Source: Guopingia tenuis
GTDB lineage: Bacteria > Bacillota > Clostridia > Christensenellales > Christensenellaceae
Assembly: GCF_014384805.1 (NCBI RefSeq)
Contig: NZ_JACRSS010000004.1
Span: 108,360 to 172,359, forward strand
Direction: 5' to 3'
Length of the DNA: 64,000 nucleotides
The translations under genes were made by a program, and so were the position numbers. Numbering within the stretch: the stretch's first letter is position 1; each line of letters starts with the position of its first letter. Below, piece by piece: positions 24,498 to 33,323 of the stretch. The notes under the pieces are model-generated. The model worked only from the letters and a program-made list of their open reading frames with translations. It ran no database searches and was not told where the DNA came from.

Positions 24498-25884
24498 GAA
24501 TATGGCGAAAGAAAAGGTGAAAATGCCGGAGTTGGACCCCAACGTCCGCAATAAAAACTTTGAAGAGGTAGCCCAGGGCTACACGGAAGCGATGGCCCTG
24601 GAAGAGGCGGCCCGCTGCCTGAACTGCAAGAACAAGCCCTGCGTGTCCGGATGTCCAGTGAACGTCCGCATCCCGGAGTTCATCGAAAAGGCAGCGGCGG
24701 GGGACTTCATCGGCGCCTATGAGATCATTAAGACGACCAACGCCCTTCCGGCGGTCTGCGGGCGGGTCTGCCCCCAGGAAACCCAGTGCGAGCAGAAATG
24801 TGTGCGCGGGATCAAGGGGGAGCCGGTGGGAATCGGCCGGCTGGAGCGGTTCTGCGCGGATTATGCCATGCAGCATGGCTATAAGCAGAATACCGACGTG
24901 ACCAAAAACGGCAAAAAGGTCGCCATTGTGGGCTCCGGCCCGGCGGGTCTTTCCTGCGCGGGTACGCTGGCGCGGATGGGATATGATGTGACCATCTTTG
25001 AGGCATTCCATGTGGCGGGCGGTGTGCTGCAATACGGCATTCCCCAGTTCCGGCTCCCCAAAGAGCTGGTGAAGGCCGAGATCGACGGCTTGAAGGAACT
25101 GGGCGTAAAAATCGAAACCAACATGGTCATCGGCAAGGTAGATACCATCGATGAGCTGAAAGAGATGGGATATGAGGCCATCTTTATCGGAACCGGCGCG
25201 GGCCTGCCCAAATTCATGGGCATCCCTGGTGAAAACCTGAACGGCGTTTATTCCGCCAACGAGTTTTTGACCCGGATTAACTTGATGAAGGCCTATAAGT
25301 TCCCGGAATTTGACACCCCCATGAAGCACTATAAAAAGGTGGCGGTCATCGGCGGCGGCAACGTGGCTATGGACGCGGCCCGCTGCGCCAAACGGCTGGG
25401 CGCGGAAAAGGTATATATCGTCTATCGTCGGGGCGAGGAAGAAATGCCCGCCCGGAACGAGGAAATTCATCATGCCAAGGAAGAGGGCATCGAGTTCCAT
25501 CTGCTGACGGCGCCCCTGGAGGTTGTCGGAGATGAAAACGGATGGGTTACCGGCCTCAAAAACATCAAGATGGAGCTGGGCGAGCCGGATGCCTCCGGGC
25601 GGCGGCGGCCTGTGCAGATTCCGGGCAGCGAATACATCATGGATGTGGATGCGGTGGTCGTGGCCATCGGCCAGAGCCCGAATCCTCTCATCAAGAGCGT
25701 AACGCCGGATCTGAAAACCCAGCCCTGGGGCGGCATTGTGGCGGAAGAGCCTTCCGGAAAGACCAGCATTGAAGGCGTATATGCCGGAGGCGACGCGGTC
25801 ACCGGCGCGGCAACAGTCATTCTGGCCATGGGCGCGGGCAAAAACGCGGCGGCGGCCATTGACGAATATTTGCAGAACAAATAA
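24490..25884 (+). CDS. nfnB: NfnB: glutamate synthase-like NADPH oxidoreductase subunit
   Basis: This 464-residue protein matches the GltD-like large subunit of NfnAB. The N-terminus carries cysteine motifs for [4Fe-4S] clusters (CLNCKNKPCVSGCP and CGRVCPQETQCEQKC). The first FAD site is GSGPAGLSCAG near residue 140, and the NADPH site is GGGNVAMDAARCAKRLG near 285. GDAVTGAATVILAMGAG near the end binds FAD. Alone it could be read as the homotetrameric glutamate synthase small subunit. The adjacent nfnA makes NfnB the better call. It would supply NADPH for biosynthesis. Confidence 0.92.
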   Translation: MAKNMAKEKVKMPELDPNVRNKNFEEVAQGYTEAMALEEAARCLNCKNKPCVSGCPVNVRIPEFIEKAAAGDFIGAYEIIKTTNALPAVCGRVCPQETQCEQKCVRGIKGEPVGIGRLERFCADYAMQHGYKQNTDVTKNGKKVAIVGSGPAGLSCAGTLARMGYDVTIFEAFHVAGGVLQYGIPQFRLPKELVKAEIDGLKELGVKIETNMVIGKVDTIDELKEMGYEAIFIGTGAGLPKFMGIPGENLNGVYSANEFLTRINLMKAYKFPEFDTPMKHYKKVAVIGGGNVAMDAARCAKRLGAEKVYIVYRRGEEEMPARNEEIHHAKEEGIEFHLLTAPLEVVGDENGWVTGLKNIKMELGEPDASGRRRPVQIPGSEYIMDVDAVVVAIGQSPNPLIKSVTPDLKTQPWGGIVAEEPSGKTSIEGVYAGGDAVTGAATVILAMGAGKNAAAAIDEYLQNK

Positions 25885-25899
25885 AGAAGAATAATAAAA

Positions 25900-25926
25900 A
25901 AGGACGGGGGCATCCCGTCCTTTTTG
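25900..25926 (+). terminator. terminator after nfnAB
   Basis: AGGACGGG-GGCAT-CCCGTCCT stem followed by TTTTT. Confidence 0.88.
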
Positions 25927-25964
25927 CGTGAAAAAGTGTTTTTTCGGGCGAAACAGCGGTTATA

Positions 25965-25993
25965 TTGCAATTTAAGGGGTTGTATAGTACAAT
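25965..25993 (+). promoter_or_regulatory. sigma-A promoter of nth-obgE
   Basis: TTGCAA (25965-25970), a 17-base spacer and TACAAT (25988-25993), 38 bases before nth. Confidence 0.75.
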
Positions 25994-26030
25994 CAAATAG
26001 CCCTGAAATTTAGGAAATGGGGAATGAAAA

Positions 26031-26687
26031 ATGAAACCGACAAAAAATCAACAGGAAATTCTGCGGCGCATGGAGCAGGTCTATGCGGACGCCAAGCCGG
26101 CGCTGCATTTTCAAAACGCCTATGAGCTTCTGGTGGCGACGATTCTTTCCGCCCAGTGTACGGATGTGCGGGTAAATAAGGTTACAAAAGATTTATTTGT
26201 GCATTATAAGAATGCAGAGGAGCTGTCCCGGGCGGATTATTCCGAGCTGTGCGACGAGATCCATAGCTGCGGATGCTATGCCGTGAAGGCGAAAAACCTC
26301 ATCAACACAGCCAAACTTCTTATGGAGCAGTTTGGCGGCGAGGTGCCGCAGACCATGGAAGAACTGACGACGCTGCCCGGCGTGGGGCGGAAAACCGCCA
26401 ATGTGGTGCTATCCAACGCCTTTGGGATTCCGGGATTTGCCGTGGATACCCATGTATTCCGGGTTTCCAACCGGCTGGGGCTGGCCCATGCCAAGGATGT
26501 GGCCAAAACGGAAGAACAGCTCTGCGCTCTGGTGCCCCGGGAAAAATGGGGCAATGCCCATCATTGGCTGATCTATCACGGGCGGCAGATCTGCAGCGCC
26601 CGCAAGCCCAAGTGCGGCGAATGTTTTTTGAAGGATATCTGCCCTTCCAGCGAGGCGGAAATACAGGATAAGGCAAAAGAAGCATGA
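26031..26687 (+). CDS. nth: endonuclease III
   Basis: This base-excision repair enzyme removes oxidised pyrimidines and cleaves the abasic site. The 218-residue protein has the helix-hairpin-helix LPGVGRKTANVVL with catalytic Lys near residue 124, and catalytic Asp in VDTHVFRVSNRLGL near 142. The C-terminal [4Fe-4S] ligands are spaced C-x6-C-x2-C-x5-C (CSARKPKCGECFLKDIC). The stop overlaps the obgE start (ATGA), so the two are translationally coupled. Confidence 0.97.
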   Translation: MKPTKNQQEILRRMEQVYADAKPALHFQNAYELLVATILSAQCTDVRVNKVTKDLFVHYKNAEELSRADYSELCDEIHSCGCYAVKAKNLINTAKLLMEQFGGEVPQTMEELTTLPGVGRKTANVVLSNAFGIPGFAVDTHVFRVSNRLGLAHAKDVAKTEEQLCALVPREKWGNAHHWLIYHGRQICSARKPKCGECFLKDICPSSEAEIQDKAKEA

Positions 26688-27958
26688 TTGTAGATAAGGT
26701 CAAAATTTATATCAAAGCCGGCAACGGCGGCAACGGAGCCGTTTCCTTCCGGCGGGAAAAATATGTGAATGCCGGCGGCCCGGACGGCGGAGACGGCGGC
26801 AACGGCGGAAACCTGGTATTCCAGGCCAGCGAGGACCTGCGCACGCTGATGGATTTCCGGTTCTCCAAAAAGTTTATTGCGCAGAACGGGGAAAACGGCC
26901 AGAAGCGGAATATGCGGGGCAAGACCGGGGAAGATCTTGTCATCAGGGTTCCCATGGGAACGGTGATTATCGACGAGGAAACCGGCCGCGTTGTGGCGGA
27001 TCTGCATGACGATGCGCCGCGGGTAATCCTGCGGGGTGGGCGCGGCGGAAAGGGGAATACCCGGTTTGCCACCCCCACCCGCAAGACCCCCCGGTTCGCT
27101 ACGCCCGGGCGGAAAACTCTGGGGCGGAATGTGATTCTGGAGCTGAAATCCATTGCGGATGTGGGCCTGGTGGGCTTCCCCAATGTGGGAAAATCCACGC
27201 TGCTTTCTGTCGTATCCTCCGCAAAACCCAAAATCGCCGACTATCATTTCACTACGCTTCGGCCCAATCTGGGCGTGGTAAACGCAGGCGACCAGAGTTT
27301 TATCATGGCGGATATTCCCGGGCTGATCGAAGGCGCCAGCGAAGGCGTGGGTCTGGGTCATGATTTTCTCCGGCATATTGAGCGGACGCGCATGCTGGTG
27401 CATGTGGTGGATGTTTCAGGAACCGAGGGCCGCGACCCGGCGGAGGACTATGAAAAAATCCGCGGGGAGCTGGAAAAATACAGCCAGGAATTGACAAAGC
27501 GGCCGGAAATTGTCGCCGCCAACAAGACGGATATTCCCGGCGCGGAGGAAGGCCTTGCCCGGCTGCGGGCGGCGCTGGAGCCCAAGGGAATCCCGGTCTA
27601 TGCTATCTCCGCCGCTGCGCACCAGGGTATCACGGAGCTGCTGCGGGCCGTGGCTGCCCAGCTGGAGACGCTGCCCAAGGCCCAGCCCATCGAGGAAGAA
27701 GGCGTTATCGAGGAATGGGAGCTTGCGTCGGAGGACATGTCCTTTGAAACCAGCCGGGGCGAGGACGGCATTGCCGAAGTCAACGGCCGGGTCATCGATG
27801 AGATTTTTGCCCGGATCGATCCAAACGACCCGGATTCCATGCGGCATTTTGAAAAGCTGCTGAACGATTTTGGAATTATCAAGGCCCTGCGGAACATGGG
27901 CGTAAAGGATGGAGAGGAAGTCCGCCTGAACGGCGAGACATTTGACTTTGTGGATTAA
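26684..27958 (+). CDS. obgE: GTPase ObgE/CgtA
   Basis: This 424-residue ribosome-assembly GTPase has the glycine-rich Obg domain (IKAGNGGNGAVSFRREKYV, GGDGGNGGNL, RGGRGGKGN). The G domain follows, with GFPNVGKST (G1), the FTTLRPNLG region (G2), DIPGLIEGAS (G3) and NKTD (G4). A C-terminal OCT domain of Firmicutes type ends in RLNGETFDFVD. Obg acts in 50S subunit maturation and the stress response. Its position upstream of yhbY and the nadD cluster is the classic arrangement. Confidence 0.97.
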   Translation: MIVDKVKIYIKAGNGGNGAVSFRREKYVNAGGPDGGDGGNGGNLVFQASEDLRTLMDFRFSKKFIAQNGENGQKRNMRGKTGEDLVIRVPMGTVIIDEETGRVVADLHDDAPRVILRGGRGGKGNTRFATPTRKTPRFATPGRKTLGRNVILELKSIADVGLVGFPNVGKSTLLSVVSSAKPKIADYHFTTLRPNLGVVNAGDQSFIMADIPGLIEGASEGVGLGHDFLRHIERTRMLVHVVDVSGTEGRDPAEDYEKIRGELEKYSQELTKRPEIVAANKTDIPGAEEGLARLRAALEPKGIPVYAISAAAHQGITELLRAVAAQLETLPKAQPIEEEGVIEEWELASEDMSFETSRGEDGIAEVNGRVIDEIFARIDPNDPDSMRHFEKLLNDFGIIKALRNMGVKDGEEVRLNGETFDFVD

Positions 27959-27973
27959 AAGAGAGGAAAAACC

Positions 27974-28258
27974 ATGACAAGTGCAACGCGGGCAAAGCTG
28001 CGGGGAATGGCCAATACATTGGAGCCCATTCTCCATATTGGAAAAGAGGGCATCACGGAAAATATTGTGACCCAGGCGGATGAGGCGCTGGAAGCCAGAG
28101 AGCTGATTAAGGGAACCGTGCAGAAAAACTGCGACGATCCCGTGCGGGAGGTATGCCACGCCCTGGCGGCCGAACTGGGGGCGGAGCCTATCCAGGTGAT
28201 CGGGCGCAAATTCGTCCTCTATCGCCCTTCCGAGAAAAATCCCAGAATTGGATTATAG
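27974..28258 (+). CDS. yhbY: CRM-domain RNA-binding protein YhbY
   Basis: This 94-residue protein is a single CRM domain, with LRGMANTLEPILHIGKEG near the N-terminus and the RELIKGTVQKNC loop. In Escherichia coli it binds pre-50S particles. It follows obgE by 15 bases and ends before a bidirectional terminator. In most Clostridia nadD comes next; here a convergent gene intervenes. Confidence 0.93.
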   Translation: MTSATRAKLRGMANTLEPILHIGKEGITENIVTQADEALEARELIKGTVQKNCDDPVREVCHALAAELGAEPIQVIGRKFVLYRPSEKNPRIGL

Positions 28259-28310
28259 GGGCTGAGTGAAAAAGAAACCAGCGACGGAGATGCGGACGAG
28301 TTAAAAAAGC

Positions 28311-28344
28311 AAAAAGCGCCGGGACAGGCTGTCCGGCGCTTTTT
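28311..28344. terminator. bidirectional terminator between yhbY and the convergent membrane gene
   Basis: A 16-bp stem with a one-base bulge (AAAAAGCGCCGG-GACAG pairing with CTGTCCGGCGCTTTTT). A-runs and T-runs flank both sides, so it can stop both strands. Confidence 0.88.
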
Positions 28345-28386
28345 ACATGGGAGAATAGACAGAAAAGGCGCTTTTGAGGAAAAGGA

Positions 28387-29256
28387 TTATGCGGCGCTGT
28401 TCTTTTCCTTTTTTTCACTGATATACGAATAGAAGGAGAGGAACACGCAGAGCGCCGCCAAAATGGGATAGAGGAGATTGAAACCGATAAAGAAAGACCA
28501 GGCGATGAGAAGGAGAGCGCAGAGAAGATATGCCCGCTGTTTGTTTTCCGCGAGAAAGGAGCGCTTGACCTTTTCCCGGGTCAGTTGCGCAGACATCCGG
28601 GCATGAAGGGCATCCATCACCTGTTCATCGCTGATAGACTGGGGCGGGACAGCCTCCAGCAGGGCCTCTTGGCCCAATATATGGACCGGAATCCCCAGCC
28701 GTTCGGGCATGGCGCTGGCATCCTCCTCAAAAGGGGCGGCGGAAAGCAGCAGGGCGGAGCGGGCATGCAGCCGCTTGATTTTGCGGTAGAGCAGCAGGAT
28801 CTGCTGGATGCCGACGGGGTTCTGGGGATGGTTGGGAAAGGCATAGCAGAAAATTTTCTCTTCAGGGAGAAACAGTCCGCCCAAAACACTCTGAAACTGG
28901 GAACGGCCTGTCTCCTCCGCAAAAATTTCCCGGCTCAGGGAGCGGAACTCCCCTTTGGAGAGAAGCAGAATCTTTTCCAGGGCGCATTCCCTGCGGATTT
29001 CTTCCAGCTGGGCGGAAATAAACCGTTCCCGGCGGTATTTCGCCACCATCAGCCATAGGATCTCCAGCGTGAGGGAAGCTGTCAGCGCAAGGATCAGAGA
29101 AGAGATCAGCCGCAGATGCAGACTCCAAAATACGGAAAATAAAAAGACGGTCAGGGCTGCGCAGCCCAAAACGCGGTCCAGGATCCGGGCAAAGCAGTTT
29201 TTGCCGTGGTGGAATTTGCCGATGAGATAGCTTCGTGCTTTTTTATCCAGTGTCAT
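28387..29256 (-). CDS. membrane protein of unknown function with possible restriction-endonuclease-like domain
   Basis: This 289-residue protein has a hydrophobic hairpin at residues 32-75, a soluble middle region of about 160 residues, and a second hairpin at about 240-275. The middle contains ILLLYRKIKRLHARSALLLSA and then PERLGIPVHILGQEALLEAV. That pattern recalls the last strands and helices of Mrr-like nuclease folds, but no catalytic Asp/Glu-x-Lys set is clear. It sits on the minus strand between yhbY and nadD, which are normally adjacent. I do not recognise the family. Confidence 0.7.
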   Translation of the reverse strand: MTLDKKARSYLIGKFHHGKNCFARILDRVLGCAALTVFLFSVFWSLHLRLISSLILALTASLTLEILWLMVAKYRRERFISAQLEEIRRECALEKILLLSKGEFRSLSREIFAEETGRSQFQSVLGGLFLPEEKIFCYAFPNHPQNPVGIQQILLLYRKIKRLHARSALLLSAAPFEEDASAMPERLGIPVHILGQEALLEAVPPQSISDEQVMDALHARMSAQLTREKVKRSFLAENKQRAYLLCALLLIAWSFFIGFNLLYPILAALCVFLSFYSYISEKKEKNSAA

Positions 29257-29321
29257 ATCGAATTTCCTCCTGTTTCCAAAAAGTATGGGCAGAATTTACA
29301 ATTCTCATACGCCGCCGGGGT

Positions 29322-29349
29322 TTGGAATCCGGAAAAAATGTAGTATAAT
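29322..29349 (+). promoter_or_regulatory. sigma-A promoter of the nadD-yqeK-rsfS operon
   Basis: A perfect TATAAT at 29344-29349 with TTGGAA at 29322-29327 (16-base spacer), about 28 bases before the nadD start. Confidence 0.65.
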
Positions 29350-29377
29350 ATGGATAAATCATATCGTGAGGAATGCT

Positions 29378-30037
29378 ATGCAACTTGGCAAACTGCCCCA
29401 AACCGGCCGCCCGGTGATGGATTTTGAGAGAAACAAGAAAATAGGGATTTTTGGGGGGACTTTCAACCCGCCCCATAACGGCCATTACTATCTGGCAAAA
29501 AAGGCATTGGAGGAATTTTCCCTGGATGAAGTCCTGCTCCTTCCCGTGGGTCTGCCGCCGCATAAGATGCAGGACCCTGTCCTGGGGCGGGAGCTGCGCA
29601 GGAGGATGGTGGAGCTGCTGGCAGAGATGGATCCGCGTTTCCGCCTCTGCACTATGGAGCTGGAGAGGGATGGCTATACCTACACCATCGACACGCTGCG
29701 GGCCATGCGCAGGCAGCTGGGCCCCGGAACCGAGCTGTATTATATCATCGGGACGGACACGCTCTTTGAGCTCCCCACCTGGAAGGAATATGAACAGGTG
29801 TTTTCCTATACAACCTTCCTATGCTTTCCCCGCCCCGGGGATTCCATGGCGCGGGTGCGGCGGCAGATCGCCTATTATCAGGAGAAGTTTCAAAAGACGG
29901 TTTTGCTGTCCCGGCATTTGGGGCCGGAGATCTCTTCGACGGAGATCCGGGAAATGTTTGTAAACGGCGAGCCATTGGATGGGCTGGTTCCGGATGCCAT
30001 ACTGGAATTTATGGAGAAAAATCATGTGTTTAGATGA
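29378..30037 (+). CDS. nadD: nicotinate-nucleotide adenylyltransferase
   Basis: NadD adenylates nicotinate mononucleotide in NAD synthesis. The 219-residue protein has the nucleotidyltransferase motif GIFGGTFNPPHNGHYYLA near residue 29 and the ISSTEIRE motif near the C-terminus. Just before it, SRHLG is conserved. I chose the ATG at 29378 after GTGAGG; upstream in-frame codons lie beyond the promoter. About 20 residues precede the conserved core, slightly longer than usual. yqeK overlaps its end by 14 bases. Confidence 0.95.
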   Translation: MQLGKLPQTGRPVMDFERNKKIGIFGGTFNPPHNGHYYLAKKALEEFSLDEVLLLPVGLPPHKMQDPVLGRELRRRMVELLAEMDPRFRLCTMELERDGYTYTIDTLRAMRRQLGPGTELYYIIGTDTLFELPTWKEYEQVFSYTTFLCFPRPGDSMARVRRQIAYYQEKFQKTVLLSRHLGPEISSTEIREMFVNGEPLDGLVPDAILEFMEKNHVFR

Positions 30038-30608
30038 AAAAAAGCGGCAGGCCTATCTGGCCCTTATTGAGTCTCGGCTGGACCGCAAGCGGGTGCAGCA
30101 TACGCTGGGGGTGGAAAAAGAGGCGATGCGTCTCGTCCGCCGCTATGGCGGGGATATGGAAAAGGCACAGATTGCGGCTTTGCTGCATGACGTTGCAAAA
30201 AAGATAAAAAAGAAGGAAAAATTGAATTTAGCGCAAATATATAATATAGAGATAGATCCTGTTTCCCGGCAGGATCCCGGCCTGCTTCACGGCCCGCTGG
30301 CCGCGGAGATGATGCGGCGGGAGCTGGGGATCAGCGATCCGGATATTTTAAACGCCGTGCGCTATCATACCACCGGGCGGGAAAATATGAGCCGCCTGGA
30401 AAAGATCATCTATCTGGCGGATCTGATCGAAGAAGGCCGGGATTTTCCGGGCGTCGAGGAGCTCCGGGAACTGGCGGAGGAGGATTTGGATACGGCGTTA
30501 TTGGAGGGGATGCGGCATGTGCTTCTATATCTTGTGGAAAACCGGTCGCCGGTGCAGCTGCTGTCGATTGAGGCGTATAACGATCTATTAAAAAAGAAGG
30601 AGAAATAG
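30024..30608 (+). CDS. yqeK: HD-domain hydrolase YqeK (diadenosine tetraphosphatase)
   Basis: This 194-residue HD-family protein has the metal-binding motif AALLHDVAKK near residue 53 and a downstream HGPLAAEMM His. Further in, RYHTTG and LADLIEEGR complete the HD signature. YqeK proteins cleave Ap4A symmetrically. I chose the ATG at 30024 because TGGAG lies 7 bases before it, inside the nadD end. The neighbours nadD and rsfS are standard partners in Firmicutes. Confidence 0.93.
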   Translation: MCLDEKKRQAYLALIESRLDRKRVQHTLGVEKEAMRLVRRYGGDMEKAQIAALLHDVAKKIKKKEKLNLAQIYNIEIDPVSRQDPGLLHGPLAAEMMRRELGISDPDILNAVRYHTTGRENMSRLEKIIYLADLIEEGRDFPGVEELRELAEEDLDTALLEGMRHVLLYLVENRSPVQLLSIEAYNDLLKKKEK

Positions 30609-30609
30609 C

Positions 30610-30990
30610 GTGGAGAAAGATACGAGATTTGATCCGGTTGTGTTTGAAATGGCGAAGGTGCTGGATCGGCGAAAAGCCGAGGATATCATCCTCCTGGATG
30701 TAAAAAAGGCGACCATTCTGGCAGATACCTTTATCGTATGCAGCGGGCGGTCGACGCCGCATGTGAAAACCCTGGCCGACGAGCTGGATGAGGCCATGGG
30801 CAGGGCGGGCGTAGAGCGCAGGCGCATGGAAGGCTATGCCGCCGGGCGATGGATCGTTATGGACTTTGGGGACATCCTTGTGCATATTTTCCATAAGGAG
30901 GAGCGGGAGTTTTATAACATCGAGCGCCTTTGGAAAGACGAGGGGAACTTCCTGGAATACGAAGGAACGCCGGAAACCGACGCGGAATAA
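30610..30990 (+). CDS. rsfS: ribosomal silencing factor RsfS
   Basis: This 126-residue protein of the Iojap/DUF143 family binds uL14 on the 50S subunit and blocks subunit joining. Motifs include DIILLDVKKATILADTFIVCSG, WIVMDFGDILVHIF and EREFYNIERLW. It starts with GTG one base after the yqeK stop, with AAGAAGGAGAAA inside the end of yqeK as the ribosome site. It ends the operon before a strong terminator. Confidence 0.95.
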   Translation: MEKDTRFDPVVFEMAKVLDRRKAEDIILLDVKKATILADTFIVCSGRSTPHVKTLADELDEAMGRAGVERRRMEGYAAGRWIVMDFGDILVHIFHKEEREFYNIERLWKDEGNFLEYEGTPETDAE

Positions 30991-30996
30991 CAGGAA

Positions 30997-31025
30997 GGGG
31001 CAGAGGCGGTCTCTGCCCCTTTTTC
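30997..31025 (+). terminator. terminator after rsfS
   Basis: GGGGCAGAG-GCGGT-CTCTGCCCC stem followed by TTTTT, 6 bases after the stop. Confidence 0.93.
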
Positions 31026-31056
31026 TATGGAAAAATAAAAGAATGGGGGAGAAGCT

Positions 31057-32526
31057 ATGCTGAAGCATTGGATCGCGGCTGAACGGCCGCAGGAGGACGA
31101 CCTGAAAGCACGGCTGGAGGCGGCGAAGCAAAAGCTGGCCAGCCTTCAGATGCAGCTCAAGGAACATAAGGTTCCCGTGCTGGTTCTGGTGGAGGGATGG
31201 GGCGCCGCCGGGAAGGGGAGCACCATCGGGCGGATCATCCGCAATATTGATCCGCGGTTTTTCAAGGTGGCGACTATGGCGGCGCCCAGCGAGGAAGAAC
31301 GTCGCAAACCTTTTTTATACCGCTATTTCGCCCAGCTGCCGGAAGCCGGGAAGTTCACATTGCTGGATTCGGGATGGATGGACGAGATCACGCGCAGCCG
31401 CCTTCATGGAAAAATGGACGACCAGGAATATACCGCGCGCATCGACAGCGTCAAACGCTTTGAGCGGCAGCTCACGGACAACGGCTACGTTGTTGCCAAA
31501 TTTTTCTTCACCATCAGCCGGAAGGAGCAGGCCGCCCGCATGAAGAAGCTCCAGAGAAAGAAGGACACAGCATGGCGGGTGAGCGAAAATGATATCTGGC
31601 AGAGCACCCACTATGAAAAATGCCGGGATGTGTTCTCCCAGTATATGTCGGATACCAACACTTCCAACGCGCCGTGGTATATCGTGGACGCGGAGGATAA
31701 AAAGTGGGCCGAGCTGCAGGTGCTGGAAACGCTGGTGAGCGGCATCGAGGTGGCTCTGCAAAACCAGAGCCTGGCGGTCCCCATCCTGCAAAACGTCTTT
31801 CCCCTGGTGCGCATGCCCAAACTGGCGGAAATTCCTCTGGATAAGCAGGTAGACGAGGCGGAATATAAGGAAAAGCTCAAAGGACTGCAAAGCCGGCTGG
31901 GGGCGCTGCACAACCGGCTTTACCGCAAGCGCGTGCCGGTGGTCATCGCCTATGAGGGCTGGGACGCTGCGGGCAAGGGCGGAAACATCAAGCGGGTCAC
32001 GGGGGCGCTGGATCCCCGGGGTTTTGAGGTGCATCCCATCGCCAGCCCCGAGCCCTATGAAAAGGCCCGCCATTACCTCTGGCGCTTTTGGACGCGCCTG
32101 CCCAAAACCGGGCATATCGCCATTTTTGACCGCAGCTGGTATGGCCGGGTGATGGTGGAGCGGCTGGAAGGTTTCTGTTCGGAAAATGACTGGCGGCGGG
32201 CCTATAACGAGATCAACGAATTTGAAAAGGAGCTGGCGGACTGGGGTGCGGTCATCATCAAATTCTGGGTGCAGATCGACAAGGATACCCAGCTGGCCCG
32301 GTTCACGGAACGGCAGAACACGCCGGAAAAGCAATGGAAAATCACCGACGAGGACTGGCGCAACCGGGAAAAATGGGATGCCTATGAGCAGGCCGTGGAT
32401 GAAATGCTGCAAAAGACCAGCACGGTCTATGCGCCCTGGCATATCCTGGAATCTGTGGATAAGAAATATGCCCGGCTGAAGGCGTTGGAAATCATCATTG
32501 CCGCATTGGAAAAGGCGCTGGATTGA
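31057..32526 (+). CDS. polyphosphate:AMP phosphotransferase, tandem PPK2 domains
   Basis: This 489-residue protein carries two PPK2 domains, the layout of class II enzymes that use polyphosphate to make ADP from AMP. Each has a Walker A: EGWGAAGKGSTI near residue 47 and EGWDAAGKGGNI near 302. The second domain has the canonical Walker B FDRSWYGRVMVER. The first domain has DSGWMDE at the same position, so it has lost the Asp-Arg-Ser-Trp-Tyr set and is probably non-catalytic. Class I and III single-domain enzymes are about half this length. It may help restore ADP under starvation. Confidence 0.88.
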   Translation: MLKHWIAAERPQEDDLKARLEAAKQKLASLQMQLKEHKVPVLVLVEGWGAAGKGSTIGRIIRNIDPRFFKVATMAAPSEEERRKPFLYRYFAQLPEAGKFTLLDSGWMDEITRSRLHGKMDDQEYTARIDSVKRFERQLTDNGYVVAKFFFTISRKEQAARMKKLQRKKDTAWRVSENDIWQSTHYEKCRDVFSQYMSDTNTSNAPWYIVDAEDKKWAELQVLETLVSGIEVALQNQSLAVPILQNVFPLVRMPKLAEIPLDKQVDEAEYKEKLKGLQSRLGALHNRLYRKRVPVVIAYEGWDAAGKGGNIKRVTGALDPRGFEVHPIASPEPYEKARHYLWRFWTRLPKTGHIAIFDRSWYGRVMVERLEGFCSENDWRRAYNEINEFEKELADWGAVIIKFWVQIDKDTQLARFTERQNTPEKQWKITDEDWRNREKWDAYEQAVDEMLQKTSTVYAPWHILESVDKKYARLKALEIIIAALEKALD

Positions 32527-32553
32527 TATGGAAAGCACGCGAAGGAAAGACAA

Positions 32554-33135
32554 ATGAAACGGGAAATCATCATTGGAGCATGTGAGGGAAGATGCGCGGA
32601 TGCCGAAAAAGGGCAGACCATCACAATAGTAGATATGGAGGGAGGACAGGTTCTTGATTTTTTTGCGGAATCGAGGAAAGACCCGGATGAGTTCCTGTCC
32701 CCAGGCGTCACGATAGACTGCAACGATTCCCTGCGGCTGAAAGTGGGAGACAGGATATATAGCAATTTATACCAACCCATGTTTTTGCTGGCAGCGGACG
32801 ATGTGGGGGAACATGACCTGCTGCATCCCTGCTGCCGGCCGGAGATGTATGACTTTTTCTATCAAAACGGTGAAGGGCACCCCAACTGCCTGCAAAATAT
32901 CAATGTTGCTTTGGGCCGCCGGCGGCCGATGATCCATCCTGTCAATTTCTTTATGCACACGGAAATCCGGCCGGATGGGAGTATATCCGTAAAGGCGCCG
33001 CTTTCTAAACCGGGCGACAGCGTCACGCTGCGGGCACTGATGGATGTGCGCTTGGGCATGGCGGCATGCAGCGTGAAAGAGAGCGAATGCAACAGCGGAA
33101 AATGCTCCCCGATCAAGGTGATTATTTCCGAATGA
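32554..33135 (+). CDS. DUF1989 (urea carboxylase-associated) family protein
   Basis: This 193-residue protein matches DUF1989, proteins found near urea carboxylase and guanidine or ethanolamine genes. Family features include EGGQVLDFFAES, then CNDSLRLKVGDRIYSN, HDLLHPCCRPEMYD, and C-terminal LMDVRLGMAACSV-KESECNSGKCSPI. The conserved Cys and His residues suggest metal binding. No urea or guanidine gene is nearby. It follows the PPK2 gene by 27 bases. Function not assigned. Confidence 0.85.
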   Translation: MKREIIIGACEGRCADAEKGQTITIVDMEGGQVLDFFAESRKDPDEFLSPGVTIDCNDSLRLKVGDRIYSNLYQPMFLLAADDVGEHDLLHPCCRPEMYDFFYQNGEGHPNCLQNINVALGRRRPMIHPVNFFMHTEIRPDGSISVKAPLSKPGDSVTLRALMDVRLGMAACSVKESECNSGKCSPIKVIISE

Positions 33136-33155
33136 GGCTATGGCGCAAAGCAAAC

Positions 33156-33179
33156 AACACCGGCAATATTGCCGGTGTT
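33156..33179. terminator. bidirectional terminator between the DUF1989 gene and lplA
   Basis: A perfect 12-bp inverted repeat (AACACCGGCAAT/ATTGCCGGTGTT) separates convergent genes. The flanking T-tracts are short. Confidence 0.6.
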
Positions 33180-33323
33180 ATTTATTTCTGTAAAAATCGC
33201 CAACAGAGCCAATGAAAGTTTCCCGAAAATGACGGATGGATTGTTAAAAAAACACCATCATCCGGGGGATTTTTCCGTGTGTCTTTGGATGCCCGCTGTT
33301 GTCTGCACTTTTGGATTATGATT

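Noticed and set aside
24490..25884. Reading this gene as a glutamate synthase small subunit (gltD)
   Set aside because: The overlapping upstream gene encodes the NfnA partner and no large glutamate synthase subunit is present.
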